DNA of 64,000 nucleotides from assembly GCA_020746835.1 (NCBI GenBank), contig JAGPNK010000012.1:372001-436000 (forward strand). Direction: 5' to 3'. The translations under genes were made by a program, and so were the position numbers. This DNA comes from Stachybotrys elegans. Lineage: Eukaryota; Ascomycota; Sordariomycetes; Hypocreales; Stachybotryaceae. The notes beneath the pieces are model-generated. The model was given only the letters and a program-made list of their open reading frames with translations. It had not been told where the DNA came from and made no database searches. Positions 42,252 through 52,624 of the stretch are shown one piece after another (position 1 is the first letter of the stretch; every line of letters begins with the position of its first letter).

Positions 42252-43136
42252 ATGGCGTCCAGCGCGACAGCATCAGCGGCCAAGACAACGCCCCTTTCCT
42301 TTATGGAGGCGCTTCATCCGCTTGTCTTGATTTATAGGCCCGCCGAGACGTCAAGCTCTAGCACCACCTACAAGCAGCCACGACTTATCATCATTGGCAG
42401 CTGGACTGGAGCGCAAGATGTCCACATAGCCAAGTACATTTTCCGATACCAGGCCCTCTATCCTGCTGCCCAGATTCTGCTGCTTAAGAGTACAATGACG
42501 CAGGTTTTGAACCCATCGCAGATTGGCTCTATCATGCAGCATGCTGTTCCTGTTATCCGGGCAGCCTTCCCACAAGGCACCTCACCCTCTTCCCCAGAGC
42601 TTCTTATACATATCTTGTCCAATGGCGGCTCCTCTAGCCTCGCCAACCTCTACAGGGAGTACGGTGCCGCAGCGAGCGCAGGCGAAGCGACACATCTGCC
42701 ACCACACGTCACCATCTTTGACTCGTGTCCTGGCGTCTACACTATTCGTAGCACAGTGGCCTTCGTCAGCGTTGGCCTGCCCAGATTTGTGCAGCTACTT
42801 GCCGCGCCTTTTCTCTACGCCTCAGCTACGGTCTGGTCCGCCTTGATTGTTGTGGGACTCCTGCCTGACGGGCTTCGCGAATGGGGGGAGGCACATAACA
42901 ACATTGCCCTCAATGGGAGTGAATTGCGACGCGCATACATCTCAAGCCCAAGGGATGCAATAGTCGGCTATCAAGATGTTGAGGCACATGCTGCTGACGC
43001 CATGGCCAAGGGTTTCTCTGTTGTGATGGAAAAATACGAGGATTCGGGGCATGTTGCGCATATGAGGCAGGATCAGGATCGATACTGGAACATTGTCAGG
43101 ATGATCATGGATGGCTCTAATTCTTTGACTGGATAA
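42252..43136 (+). CDS. DUF829 / TMEM53 (PaxU-like) alpha/beta-hydrolase-fold protein
   Basis: 294 aa in one exon from the ATG at 42252. Features typical of DUF829: PRLIIIGSWTGAQDVHIAKY near the N-terminus, VTIFDSCPGVYT in the middle, and the C-terminal block AYISSPRDAIVGYQDVEAHAADAMAKG with SGHVAHMRQDQDRYWNIV. ILSNGGSSSLANLYREYG supplies the nucleophile-elbow-like region. A hydrophobic stretch (LPRFVQLLAAPFLYASATVW) may contact a membrane. PaxU of the paxilline cluster belongs to this family, but most fungal members are uncharacterised. It is divergent from the MFS transporter, and the P450 is 1.7 kb further on. A role in secondary metabolism is possible but not shown. Confidence 0.9.
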   Translation: MASSATASAAKTTPLSFMEALHPLVLIYRPAETSSSSTTYKQPRLIIIGSWTGAQDVHIAKYIFRYQALYPAAQILLLKSTMTQVLNPSQIGSIMQHAVPVIRAAFPQGTSPSSPELLIHILSNGGSSSLANLYREYGAAASAGEATHLPPHVTIFDSCPGVYTIRSTVAFVSVGLPRFVQLLAAPFLYASATVWSALIVVGLLPDGLREWGEAHNNIALNGSELRRAYISSPRDAIVGYQDVEAHAADAMAKGFSVVMEKYEDSGHVAHMRQDQDRYWNIVRMIMDGSNSLTG

Positions 43137-44816
43137 GGGGGAAACGAAAGGGATGATGGATACAAGATGTATGTACACATCAAATTTTCATGCAGCAATA
43201 TGCCACAATAGTGTCCTGCTTCTCTAGTCAAGCTCTGGTTGTAAGGCAAGGTAGTTACAGTGGTTTAAACCTTGGCTGCTGGATAGGTGGACGACACATC
43301 CACGTCAACAGACTCATCTAGGCGAATGAAACGCGATCTGACAAAATCCTCACTCCTCCGGCTTCCCATAACCCTGGTGCCGAAATTGATGTCGTATTGG
43401 TGTCTTTGACGCTTCCAAGACATATATCGCTGTGCAGGCTCTGGTCTGCCGTAGAGCTGCCTTTCTTCAGGTACCCGTTAACGCCGACATATAGTAAAAG
43501 AGGCAACGATGTTGGCGATAGAGTGGGCTACAGCAACCCCCATAACAGCCCAGGTCGTTATGCGGACTTTGCCCTGTGAAGATTCTGAGGTATAGTGTCA
43601 AGACCGATAGTTTGAGAAATAGACAGGCTGCCACGTATACTGCGTGGGGTTTCCCGTTCGTGTGCCCCCATGAGATACAGGCCAGCGACTTCGAGGGGCC
43701 CCCTCTGACGATAAAGACGATAACAGATCAATAGATGAATTGGTTAGAAAATCCAACTAAGAAAAGGCTGACATATCTAGAAGCCGGAAATATCATGGCA
43801 AGATGAAAGAAAACAGTGCTTGGACTTGGGCTTGTCCAAATGTCGCGCCAACGGATTCGGAAATTGGGCGACAATTGTGCACCTTGAAAGGAAGGGTCAC
43901 CCTGTGCGGCACAGTTCACGACCGGACAAGGAATGATCCCTCTGTTCCACTATTTGGACGCATCTCGAGGCACCTCGCATATGCAGATGTGGTCAGATAG
44001 GATGATGTTGGCTTGTAAAATATGCCACTTGGGTAAGGCAGTGCGACCAGTCCACACCGCCATGACCAAGGTGGAAAGAGCCCTGGTACCAACTGCATTA
44101 CCTTGCCTGCTTAGCAGGTAGAGGGGTGGTAAGCAAGCCACTCGGCCCTATTACTACCATGGTGGTGTTTGGCACAACCAACAGTTACATCTACACTGCA
44201 TATCCTTGGTAACCCCGCCTTTCGAGCTAAGAGACCACAGCTAGCACTGCCAACAGCCATACTACTTCCTTTCGGCATATGCCTTGGGACTTGCTGTGGT
44301 GTGTTGCATTGGTTAGAGCAGAGACCAAATAGTGAAACTTGAAGCAGCCAAGGAGATTTCATTATTAATCCTATGCAGCCGGGAAACAAATGACAGAACG
44401 GAACCATCCTTGATATAGAATTACCTGGCACCATGATCTTCTTTAGGCACGCTCATTGTTGGGGACCGGAGAACACCTTCTTTGACCTATATCCACGCAC
44501 CCCCTCCCCCCAGGTTTGATCAGCGAAAAGCTTTCCGAATTGGCAATGGCCCATATGGCATACATGTTTTCGCTCTCTTTGATGCCATTAAGAGGCAAGC
44601 AGGGCCAGAAAAGCGGTGAAGAGGAAGATCAGATATACCAGAACGGACTTGGAGGAGGCGAGGGATTACAAGAAGGAACAGAGCAAACACACAAGATGGG
44701 GCAAAGTTACGTGAGAGTAATACTTGTGAGAATAGTTTCGGTTCGTAGCCTTAATACACGAGAGAGGAAGGTTGCCTCCTCCAAGCCGCTCCAGTCTTGT
44801 CATTGCCTATACCAGC
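43137..44816. other. Gene-free region containing a dispersed repeat
   Basis: Holds the repeat copy at 43643 and otherwise only short frames (up to about 110 codons) that I cannot support. The plus-strand frame at 44516-44848 overlaps the end of the P450 gene in antisense. Confidence 0.4.
43643..43772 (+). repeat. Dispersed TGTGGG-end repeat, left member of an inverted pair
   Basis: Diverged copy (GTGGGGTTTCCCGTTCGTGT onward) with the blocks GACGATAAAGACGATA and ATTGGTTAGAAAATCC. Its inner side points toward the P450 gene. The copy ending at 50807 is inverted relative to it. Confidence 0.7.
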
Positions 44817-46582
44817 TCATTCCTTGGTCAAAACTTCTTGAGAGGTAGCCCTCTTCCTGAACTGAAGTACGGGGCCTTGCTTGATGGAAATATATGCATC
44901 CACAACCTGCAGCTGATCCCTCTCCCTTTGACCCCAACCTAACTCAGGTCTTCCTTCCCCTAAGGTCGATCCGGGTGCTTTCCTCAGGTCAAAGCAGAAT
45001 ATAGTCTTGGCAACAATAAGCATCATCTCTGCCATCGCTACATTCCTACCAGCACAGATACCTGGACCGGCAAGAAAAGGGTGAAAATTGGTCCGAATCT
45101 TCGCAACCATCTCCTTGGTAGTCCCAGCAGCTTCATCCACAATCCAGCGCTCAGGCCGGAAGACTCCTGGATCTCCGTAAACATCTGCATTCCGGGAGTC
45201 ACACCAGGGAGCTGTGCCAACTATAGTACCTGCTGGATAAAAGGTCCCAAGAACCTCCAGACCACCAGCAAGCACTTCTCTTGGAAGCTCACAAGGCCCT
45301 GGAGGGACCAGACGCATACCCTCGTCAATGCAAGCCCGCATATAAGTACAGCCTGTCAGCTTTGGGCCATAAACAATATCATTGGCTGATGCAAATGTCC
45401 TCTGCAGTTCTTCCACAAGCTTCTGATAGCATCTAGGCGCCCTGATTAAGTACCAGAAGATACCAGAGAGGCTAACAGCTGTGGTGTCTGATCCTGCAAC
45501 AATGAACATAGCAGCTTCCGCTCGAAGTTCATCTTCGTTGAATGCTGGGAGGCCTGTATCAGGGTCATGAGCCTTGCACAAATAATAAAACATATCCCGA
45601 CGACGCTCGTGTTCAGGAATACCCTCCTGTTTCTTGTAAAGTTCAAGACGTTTAGTGGTGCTATCAGAGACAAACTCATTGAACTCTTGGACGGGCCTCG
45701 GCGTGATGAACTGCATGAGCCAGTCCAGGCCGCGGGGCTTTAACCAGATGAGGAGACTCAGAAGAGGAGAGCGACAAATCTTAGACATGATTAGCGGTTA
45801 TTTCCTTTAGCTAGACTGGTTGTACTTACTGGGTAATAAAATTTAAGGTACTGGGTAATGTTTTGCGGCACTTCCCTCAAAGGATTCTCTCCAGTTTCCT
45901 TGAGATCAAATGATCTCCCGAAGCTAAGATCGCCCATAATATCAAAGATAAGATGGTCTAATTTCTGCCCGAAATCGATAGAGTTCGACCACTCCGTAAC
46001 ACTATTATGCTCGTCTAGCATAATGTGGTGCCAGCGGTCGACATGCTTGCTGATAAAAGCAGATACAAAATTGACCGAGTTTTCAGTGAAGCAGGTGTTG
46101 AGCTTCTTACGCCTTTCTGCGTGCTCCGCGGGATCAATAGTATTTAAGGTTGTCTTTTCTTGCATATTCATCGTCAGTCCTTCATAGAAGACACTCCGTC
46201 GAACATTGGACTTCATATTGTAGATTGCTGAGTAGGCCTCGGGATCACAGAAGAGCACCAAGTTAGGGCCCACGCGAATCGTGTTGCCGTATATCTGGAA
46301 CAACTGCCACAGCCAAATATGGCGCTTGCCATGAGCCGCATGGTACCAAGATGGTATTTCACTGGCTTTGGCCCAAAATGGCCCAGGGATCTTTCGAAGA
46401 GGGTGAAAGTATACGTTATAGAGGGCGCTTGCGATAAACTGTAAGATAGAAATGGCACCTTAGCGTTTGTTTGTTGAGTGAGACATAAAGAGGGACAGAA
46501 GACAAACCAAAGTCGTTACAGCCGCGCAGAGCCAAAGCAGACTTTGCATAAAGGTAGCGCTTAGAATCAAAAGATTCAACAT
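44817..46582 (-). CDS. Cytochrome P450 monooxygenase
   Basis: Membrane-bound heme monooxygenase. Exons 46582-46508, 46438-45830 and 45779-44817, all in phase 0, give 548 aa. The N-terminal anchor is MLNLLILSATFMQSLLWLCA. The proline-rich hinge is HPLRKIPGPFWAK. The I-helix oxygen-activation motif is AGSDTT (residues about 323-328), the K-helix ExxR is EGMR (381-384) and the PERF block is FRPERW. The heme loop is FLAGPGICAG with the axial Cys470. The first donor (GTTTGT) is less certain than the others; an earlier GTAACG donor would shorten the protein by four residues. It resembles the microsomal benzoate/trichothecene-hydroxylase-like P450s of fungi. Substrate unknown. It lies inside the inverted repeat pair at 43643 and 50807. 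Confidence 0.93.
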
Positions 46583-47691
46583 ATTGAGACAGTTAGTTTG
46601 GCACAAGTTGGTGCGTACTATGCAAGTATGTTGTAACTAGAGAAAATAGAGGTGAGAATGAAACAGCAGGCAGAAAAAGAGAAGGAAGAAAAAAAAGAGA
46701 TGGGGCAAGAGAAGGTTGGGGAAGAAACAACCCTCAGCCGCAGGTAGAACCTGCTCCCTGATACGACTGCCTTGGTACACCCCGGTGTCCTTCTAATAAC
46801 CCCCTTTTGGGAAGCCCGTATACGGAAAGCATACTGCAGCCAAGACAATCAGCATGATCCACCAAGAACACTACCACTAGTCAGATGTTGAATTCTTTTC
46901 AACCTATGAGACGCGAAGCCTGTGACTGCCGCTGATGAAGGCGTTGAGCCCTGCTTGTGGAAGAAGGCTGCTGCTACCGCTGGCGAAGGTCAGGATCAGG
47001 CTATTGGCAAGTCCACGATATCATCAGAAGGAACGTTTTTAAGGGCCTTAAGCCAATCCATTGCTAGCGCCAAGCTCTCGACCAGTTGGCTTTTTGTGCC
47101 AAGATTTAGTTCATGATTGGGAGCCGATTAATAAAGCCCAATCTAGAAAGCACCAAATACTTTGATGCGAACCTTCTAGCTTCGCTTAATAAAATACAAA
47201 CTGAGTCGGCCGGTGGAAGTCAGTACTGATGTTCCTGCCAACACACTGTTGATTCCGAGGAAATACCGAGGAAGCAAGAAGAAAACCAGCCAGCGAACAC
47301 AGCAACCCGTCGGACATTTACGAGAACACAAGTTATTGTACCCAGCAAAGAACTACCCTCATCAGTTACAGACATACACGTGCAGTCGGTCTCATGTTTG
47401 ACGCCTCGAACGCAACAATGCTATAATCAAGCCTCAGTCAAAGCCTCTTTACTGTCTTGGAGGTTAGTTCTCTCCAAGTGCTCGGTTCACACAGGTAGCT
47501 TGATTAGGCGAGGTTAGATCCTGGCCTGTGTCAGAGCTTGGCGATGCCCATACAGGCATCCCGCTGAATGTGGCAATGAGCAGCAGCCAACGATAAAGGC
47601 ATTGCCGCTTCCCCGCTTTGTTCCTCCCACATCTCTCTTCCTTTCATAGTCAGCTTGTGGAGAGACAAAAGTCCACCAAACATTTGTCGTC
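46583..47691. other. Divergent region between P450 and the second HET gene
   Basis: Should contain both promoters. No frame of interest; an A/G-rich stretch (AAAAAGAGAAGGAAGAAAAA) lies at about 46673. Nothing else is recognised. Confidence 0.4.
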
Positions 47692-49972
47692 ATGTCACAA
47701 CAACTCTATACATACTCGAAGCTTACAGATCCGGCAAAAGACATTCGACTTGTTACTATCCTTCCTGGTGGAGAAGACGACGGGTTGAAACTCAGGATCA
47801 CGCACGTTTCCCTGGAAAGACTGGACCATCGACATGAACCGGCCAGAGATTTAGACCACGCTCGGGAGAGCTTTCCTGAAGGTTGGGAGGCGTACAAGTC
47901 TCTTGAAGGACGGATTTTGTACATCCATAAACAGAAATCTCTGATTCTATCGACCACGTGGCAGCATCCGAATTCCAGCTTCACTCCGTTGGAGCAGAGC
48001 ACCGAAGCGGTCAAAGGGACCCGGGGCCAGGGTCCCACTTACGAAGCGCTGTCATATATCTGGGGCGTAGAGAATGATCCTTTAGAAGTCCTGATTGATC
48101 TGTCTTCCAACGACTCAAAAGACAATGTTGCCGAGATACAGGTCGAGGTCTCAACTGCTCCTCTGCAATACGCTTCACTCTCAGTGCGGCAGAACCTTGA
48201 AGGCTCGCTCCGGCATCTGAGAAGTATGGACTCGGAGAGAGTAGTCTGGATTGACGCCATCTGTATCAATCAAGCCGACGTGGTGGAGAGGAACGCCCAG
48301 GTATCTCGCATCGGAGACATATTCAAGAAAGCCGAGCGTGTCATTGTCTGGGTCGGACCATCCACTGATGATAGCCAGGTCGCCATTCAGACCCTCGACT
48401 ACATTGGCAAGCAAGTGGTGTCGACGACCGATCGCCGCCTTGCACCAGCACCAGATGCTAGCGAGAAAACATGGTATGAATCCTCCGTTCAGCTGCCGTT
48501 CGACGACAAGACATGGGCGGCTATCAATAGCCTGCTTCGGCGCCCCTGGTTCGAGCGGCTGTGGGTAGTGCAGGAAGCGCATCTGGCTCGCAGGGGATTG
48601 TTCCTGTGTGGCGAGGACGAACTAGATTGGATGACCTTTCGCTATGCCATCCTAGCCCTGTGGTACAATAAGGCCGCATCGTGGACCTTGCCTCCAGTGA
48701 TGAGGCTGATCGGAAACTTGGTGGAGCTACTTCCAGAAAAGCATCCCATCTCAGACATTTTCTATCAAGTCTACAACAGATCATGCACTGACCCCCGGGA
48801 CCGAGTTTACGGTCTCCACGGACTGTTCCCGCCAAGTTTCAAGAAGTTGATCCCCCCAGACTACACACTCTCGGTTGGGAATGTTTACAGAGACGTAACG
48901 ATTGCTCACATCAACTACTCCAAGCGCCTTGAGTTTCTCCGGCGTTGTCTTGTGGAGAAGCCCGAAGAGAAGACGGACCCTTCGTGGGTCCCGGACCTTT
49001 CTTCCAACCTGAAGATTACACGAAGGATGGACTGGCAGTTTGCAGCTGGACACTCTCGGTGCGAGGTGTCCTTTGATATGCCAAACCAGTTAAACGCGAC
49101 AGGCATTTGTTGTGCAACCATTACGGACGTCCACCCGCCTCTACCGCCTGGCGTGGGTGTTGTGGAATGTATAAGTTCGGTGCGAGGATGGGCATCCAAC
49201 GATCTGGACTCGGGTACATACGTTACCGGGGGAAGTATACGTGAAGCACATGCCAGAACACTGACTGGAAATGCGCTCAACGACAGGTTCCCGGCGCGCG
49301 ACTATGCGGGGTCTTTTGATGAGTGGCTCAAGCAAAACTCACCCACGGCTCTCTTTGGTGAGAGAGCATCTACACCTCTTTCGTCTGACTCGAACCCGAC
49401 GCCTATGGAGAAGCTAGCTCTATCTTTACTTCCAGGCCGTGCGTGGTTCATGACTGAGGAAGGCTACTTTGGTCTGGCACCACGAATCGCTCGTGCAGGT
49501 GAGTGTGTCAAGTGAGATATTGTCGAAGGAACTAACTTAACTCGTTCTAGGGGATATGGTTGTTGTTTTCCTCGGCTGCGAGTCCCCTATCCTCGTGCGT
49601 CCACGGCCTAACAAGACCTTCCAGGTCTTGGGTGAATGCTTCGTGTATGGTCTCAACGACGCCAACGCACTCCTCGGCCCCCTTCCATCGCCCTGGTCGG
49701 CGCATGTCTTTGACGACCCAACCGGACTGTTTACAATCCTGCGATTCTACAACTCTGAAACCAAGACGACACAGGATGAAGACCCCAGACTTGGCCCGCT
49801 GGCGGAGGAGTGGGAGGCCATGGAGCGCAAGGAGAGGACCTCGGAAGATCCGCGCATCTTTGCGTACTTTATGAATAAGAAGACGGGAGAGATTGTCAAC
49901 TCTGATCCGAGGATGGAACCACAGGTTTTGAGAGAGAGAGGCGTAGAGTTGGAGACATTTGCCTTGATCTGA
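47692..49972 (+). CDS. HET-domain protein (heterokaryon-incompatibility type)
   Basis: Exons 47692-49498 and 49551-49972 (52-bp intron GTGAGT...TTCTAG) give 742 aa. The HET domain begins with YEALSYIWG (residues about 117-125) and continues with the segment LRHLRSMDSERVVWIDAICI and then NQADVVERNAQVSRIGDIFK, the classic blocks. RPWFERLWVVQE and DPRDRVYGLHGLFP are the usual conserved stretches behind it. The second exon supplies the standard HET-protein ending: GDMVVVFLGCESPILVRP ... VLGECFVYGLNDANALLG. No NACHT, ankyrin or WD40 part is present. Such proteins act in self/non-self recognition. It lies within the segment bounded by inverted repeats, 8 kb from another HET gene. Confidence 0.93.
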
Positions 49973-51061
49973 ATACAAAAATACCTGTATCGAGTTATGT
50001 TCCAAAAACTCTAAGAGGCTCAAAAGGGTGCTATCATGATAGCTTCTTTTTGCGGCACTGGATCCACAGCGCTGGATCCACCGCCTCACACGCCTATTCA
50101 CTGCAATATTTTACATGGCATGGGGGTTGTTCAAACCAGGTATGGGACTCCTGTAGCCAATCAATATGGACAGACACAGCTTGCTAGATACGTCAGCTTG
50201 CTCATCAACCGCTCCGTAAAGAAAACAATTGCAGTGAAATATACCTTATTGATGCCCGACGACTCTCGACAAAATTTTCTCGCGAAGGCAGCAGCAACTT
50301 TAATCCAGTCACCCGCCGAAGCCATCGGCAGATCCAGTCACCGGAAGCCATTTTGCAGTCATCGAAAACCTTGATATCGCATCATCGACAGCAGTCTCGA
50401 TCAAGCCCCCTGGAACAAGCCGTCTCACGGTAGACCTAACTGCATCACTCGCCAAAGCCTCATCGTATATTGTCAGGCCTGACTGTATCACTCGCCAAAG
50501 CCATATTATAGACCCTCCGGCGGAAGCCATCTCTATGCGTTGTGTGCCAATGCAGAAAGGCAGCAGCTCTAATCGAGTCACCAGGCAGAAGCCTTCCCAT
50601 ATGTTGCGCCCAACGCCACGGCAGCATCTTCTAGGCAATTGCAGTAGCTGGAAAACTTTGACATCCGCCACAGCCACAAGCTTTTCTCAATCGAATTTTC
50701 TAACCAATTGTTATCTATTGATCTGATATCGTCTTTATCGTCAGAGGGGGCCTCCTCGAAGTCACTGGTCTGTATCCCATTGGGGCACACGAACGGGAAA
50801 TCCCACATACCTTATTGATGCCCAGAGTGGGCACTGCCAAGGCGACGCCACCGTAGCTTCCGACCAATAGGGGTGGCTGCGGAAAGCCTCATATCACCAA
50901 GCCCTCACCACAGCCACAAGTCTGGCGTGTCAAGGGGCCTTCATACAAACGTGAGAAGAAGACTTAAGTATGTCGAAGGATGATTCATCATGTCACTCGT
51001 ATCGCCCGACTAGACAGTCGTATGTATCGCTGGCTAATCATTTATTCGTAACATCTATCAT
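49973..51061. other. Gene-free region containing a dispersed repeat
   Basis: Apart from the repeat at 50665-50807 there are loose repeats of a CACTCGCCAAAGCC / CACCCGCCGAAGCC / CTCGCCAAAGCCATA type, each preceded by ATCC-A-G-T-C-like words (about 50300-50590). They may be a decayed tandem array. No gene is supported. Confidence 0.4.
50665..50807 (-). repeat. Dispersed TGTGGG-end repeat, right member of an inverted pair
   Basis: On the minus strand it starts TGTGGGATTTCCCGTTCGTG and runs through ACAATTGGTTAGAAAATTCG to AAAGCTTGTGGCTGTGG. It is nearly identical to the left arm of the foldback element at 3415, and inverted relative to the copy at 43643. Confidence 0.8.
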
Positions 51062-52624
51062 CTAAACGCCAGAGTGCTTGATCCAGTAGGCCTGGGGGTT
51101 GCACCAGCCCTTGAGGCCAACCTCACCCCAGTCCATGCCCAAGCCGCTCTGCTTGTGGCCGCCGAAGGGCACGTTGGGGGCCACCTCGAAGTGCGTGTTG
51201 ACCCAGATGCTGCCGGCCTCGAGCTGCTCGGCCATGCGCTTAGCCTTCTCCACGTCCTTGGACCAGACCGAGGCGCCGAGACCCAGTTCCGAGTCGTTGG
51301 CGCGGCTGATGACATCGTCCTCGTCGCTCCACTTCAGGAGGGGCACAATGGGGCCAAAGGGCTCCTCGACAACGATGCGCGAGTCCTCGGGCGGGTTGTC
51401 GATGATGGTCGGGGGCATGAAGTAGCCCTTGGACGTGGTAGGCTCAGGAATACCGCCCAGGGCGACCTTCCAGTTTTGCTTGTTGATTTCCGAGTACAAG
51501 TCATGCAGCTTCTCATACTGCATCTTGTTCTGGATGGGGCCGAAGAAGGCCTCGGCGTCGGTAGAGTCGCCGACCTTGAACTGCTTGGTAGCGGCCACCA
51601 TGGCGGTGAGGAACTCATCGTAGATCTTCTCGTGGACGTAGATGCGCTTTGCGTCCATGCAGATCTGGCCCGTGTGGACAAAGGCCAGGAAGGCGATCTT
51701 GGCGGCGACCTTTTCGATATCGACGTCGTCGCAGATGATGGCGGCGTCGTTGCCGCCCATCTCGAGCGTGAGGCGCTTGACGGTGCCGGCGCAGGCGGCC
51801 ATGATCTTCTTTCCGGTGGCCGTCGAGCCCGTGAAGCTGATCTTGTTGACGCCCGGGTGCGTCGTCAGCATGGGGCCCAGGCTGTCATCGCCGGCGAGGG
51901 CCTGGAAAACGCCCGGGGGGAAGACCTTGGCGCCAAGCTCGGCGAGCTTGAGAGCCGAGTACGGTGTGTAGGGTGAGGGCTTCCAGATGAAAGTGTTGCC
52001 GGCCAGAAGGGCGGGGATCAACTTGCCATTGCCGAGGGCCAGGGGAAAGTTCCAGGGGACGATGCCGACGCCAACGCCAAGAGGGACGTAGCGCACAATC
52101 GCGGTCCTCTGCATCATAGTCAGCCTTTTTACTTTCCTTCTTCTTTTACAAGTAAACGTACATCCTCATTGTCCTCGGGCTTCTCCTCCTTGAGGCGCAG
52201 CTTGGGCGTCTCGCGGGCACTGGCCATGGTCAGGAAAAACTCGAAGCCGGCGGCCTGCGGGGGCTTGCCGGCCTCCTTGCCGATCAGCTCGACAAAGGCC
52301 TCCTGGTTGGCCTCAATGGCGTCGGCAAACTTGTTGAGGTAGGCAGCGCGCTCGTCCTGGGACAGCTTCTTCCAGGCGGGCCATGCGGCGCGGGCGGCGC
52401 TCACGGCCTTGTCGACATGCTCCTGGGTCGAGACGGGCGAGTCCCACAGAGGCTCCTCGGTGCTGGGGTTGATAGCTTGTCGCGTCGTCGAGGTAGAGAC
52501 CAGCTCGTTGTTGATGACGTTGTGGAAGGTCTGTGGGAAGGCGACATGTCAGTGAGGGGAAACGTGGGGGAGCAAGGGGTTCCTGTGTACATACGTCAAA
52601 GGGAATCTTGTAGTCGGTCGCCAT
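51062..52624 (-). CDS. Aldehyde dehydrogenase
   Basis: NAD(P)-dependent oxidation of an aldehyde to the acid. Exons 52624-52595 (MATDYKIPFD), 52530-52162 and 52108-51062 give 481 aa, a normal length for the cytosolic family. Landmarks: PWNFPLALGNGKLIPALLAG (cofactor region), FTGSTATGKKI, the general-base Glu249 in LEMGGND, the nucleophile Cys283 in GQICMDAKR, and EEPFGPIVPLLKW. The C-terminal FGGHKQSGLGMDWGEVGLK is typical too. All introns are in phase 0. The strongly C-ending codons suggest good expression. It resembles the fungal succinate-semialdehyde/salicylaldehyde-type group, but the substrate is not shown. Confidence 0.95.

Noticed and set aside
43643..50807. Calling the 7.2-kb segment a transposon outright
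   Set aside because: No transposase, no clear target duplication, and the two repeat copies are diverged; kept only as a hypothesis.
51074..51976. 300-codon plus-strand frame opposite the aldehyde dehydrogenase
   Set aside because: Shadow frame caused by C-ending codons of the sense gene; Leu/Val/Gly/Asp-rich without motifs.
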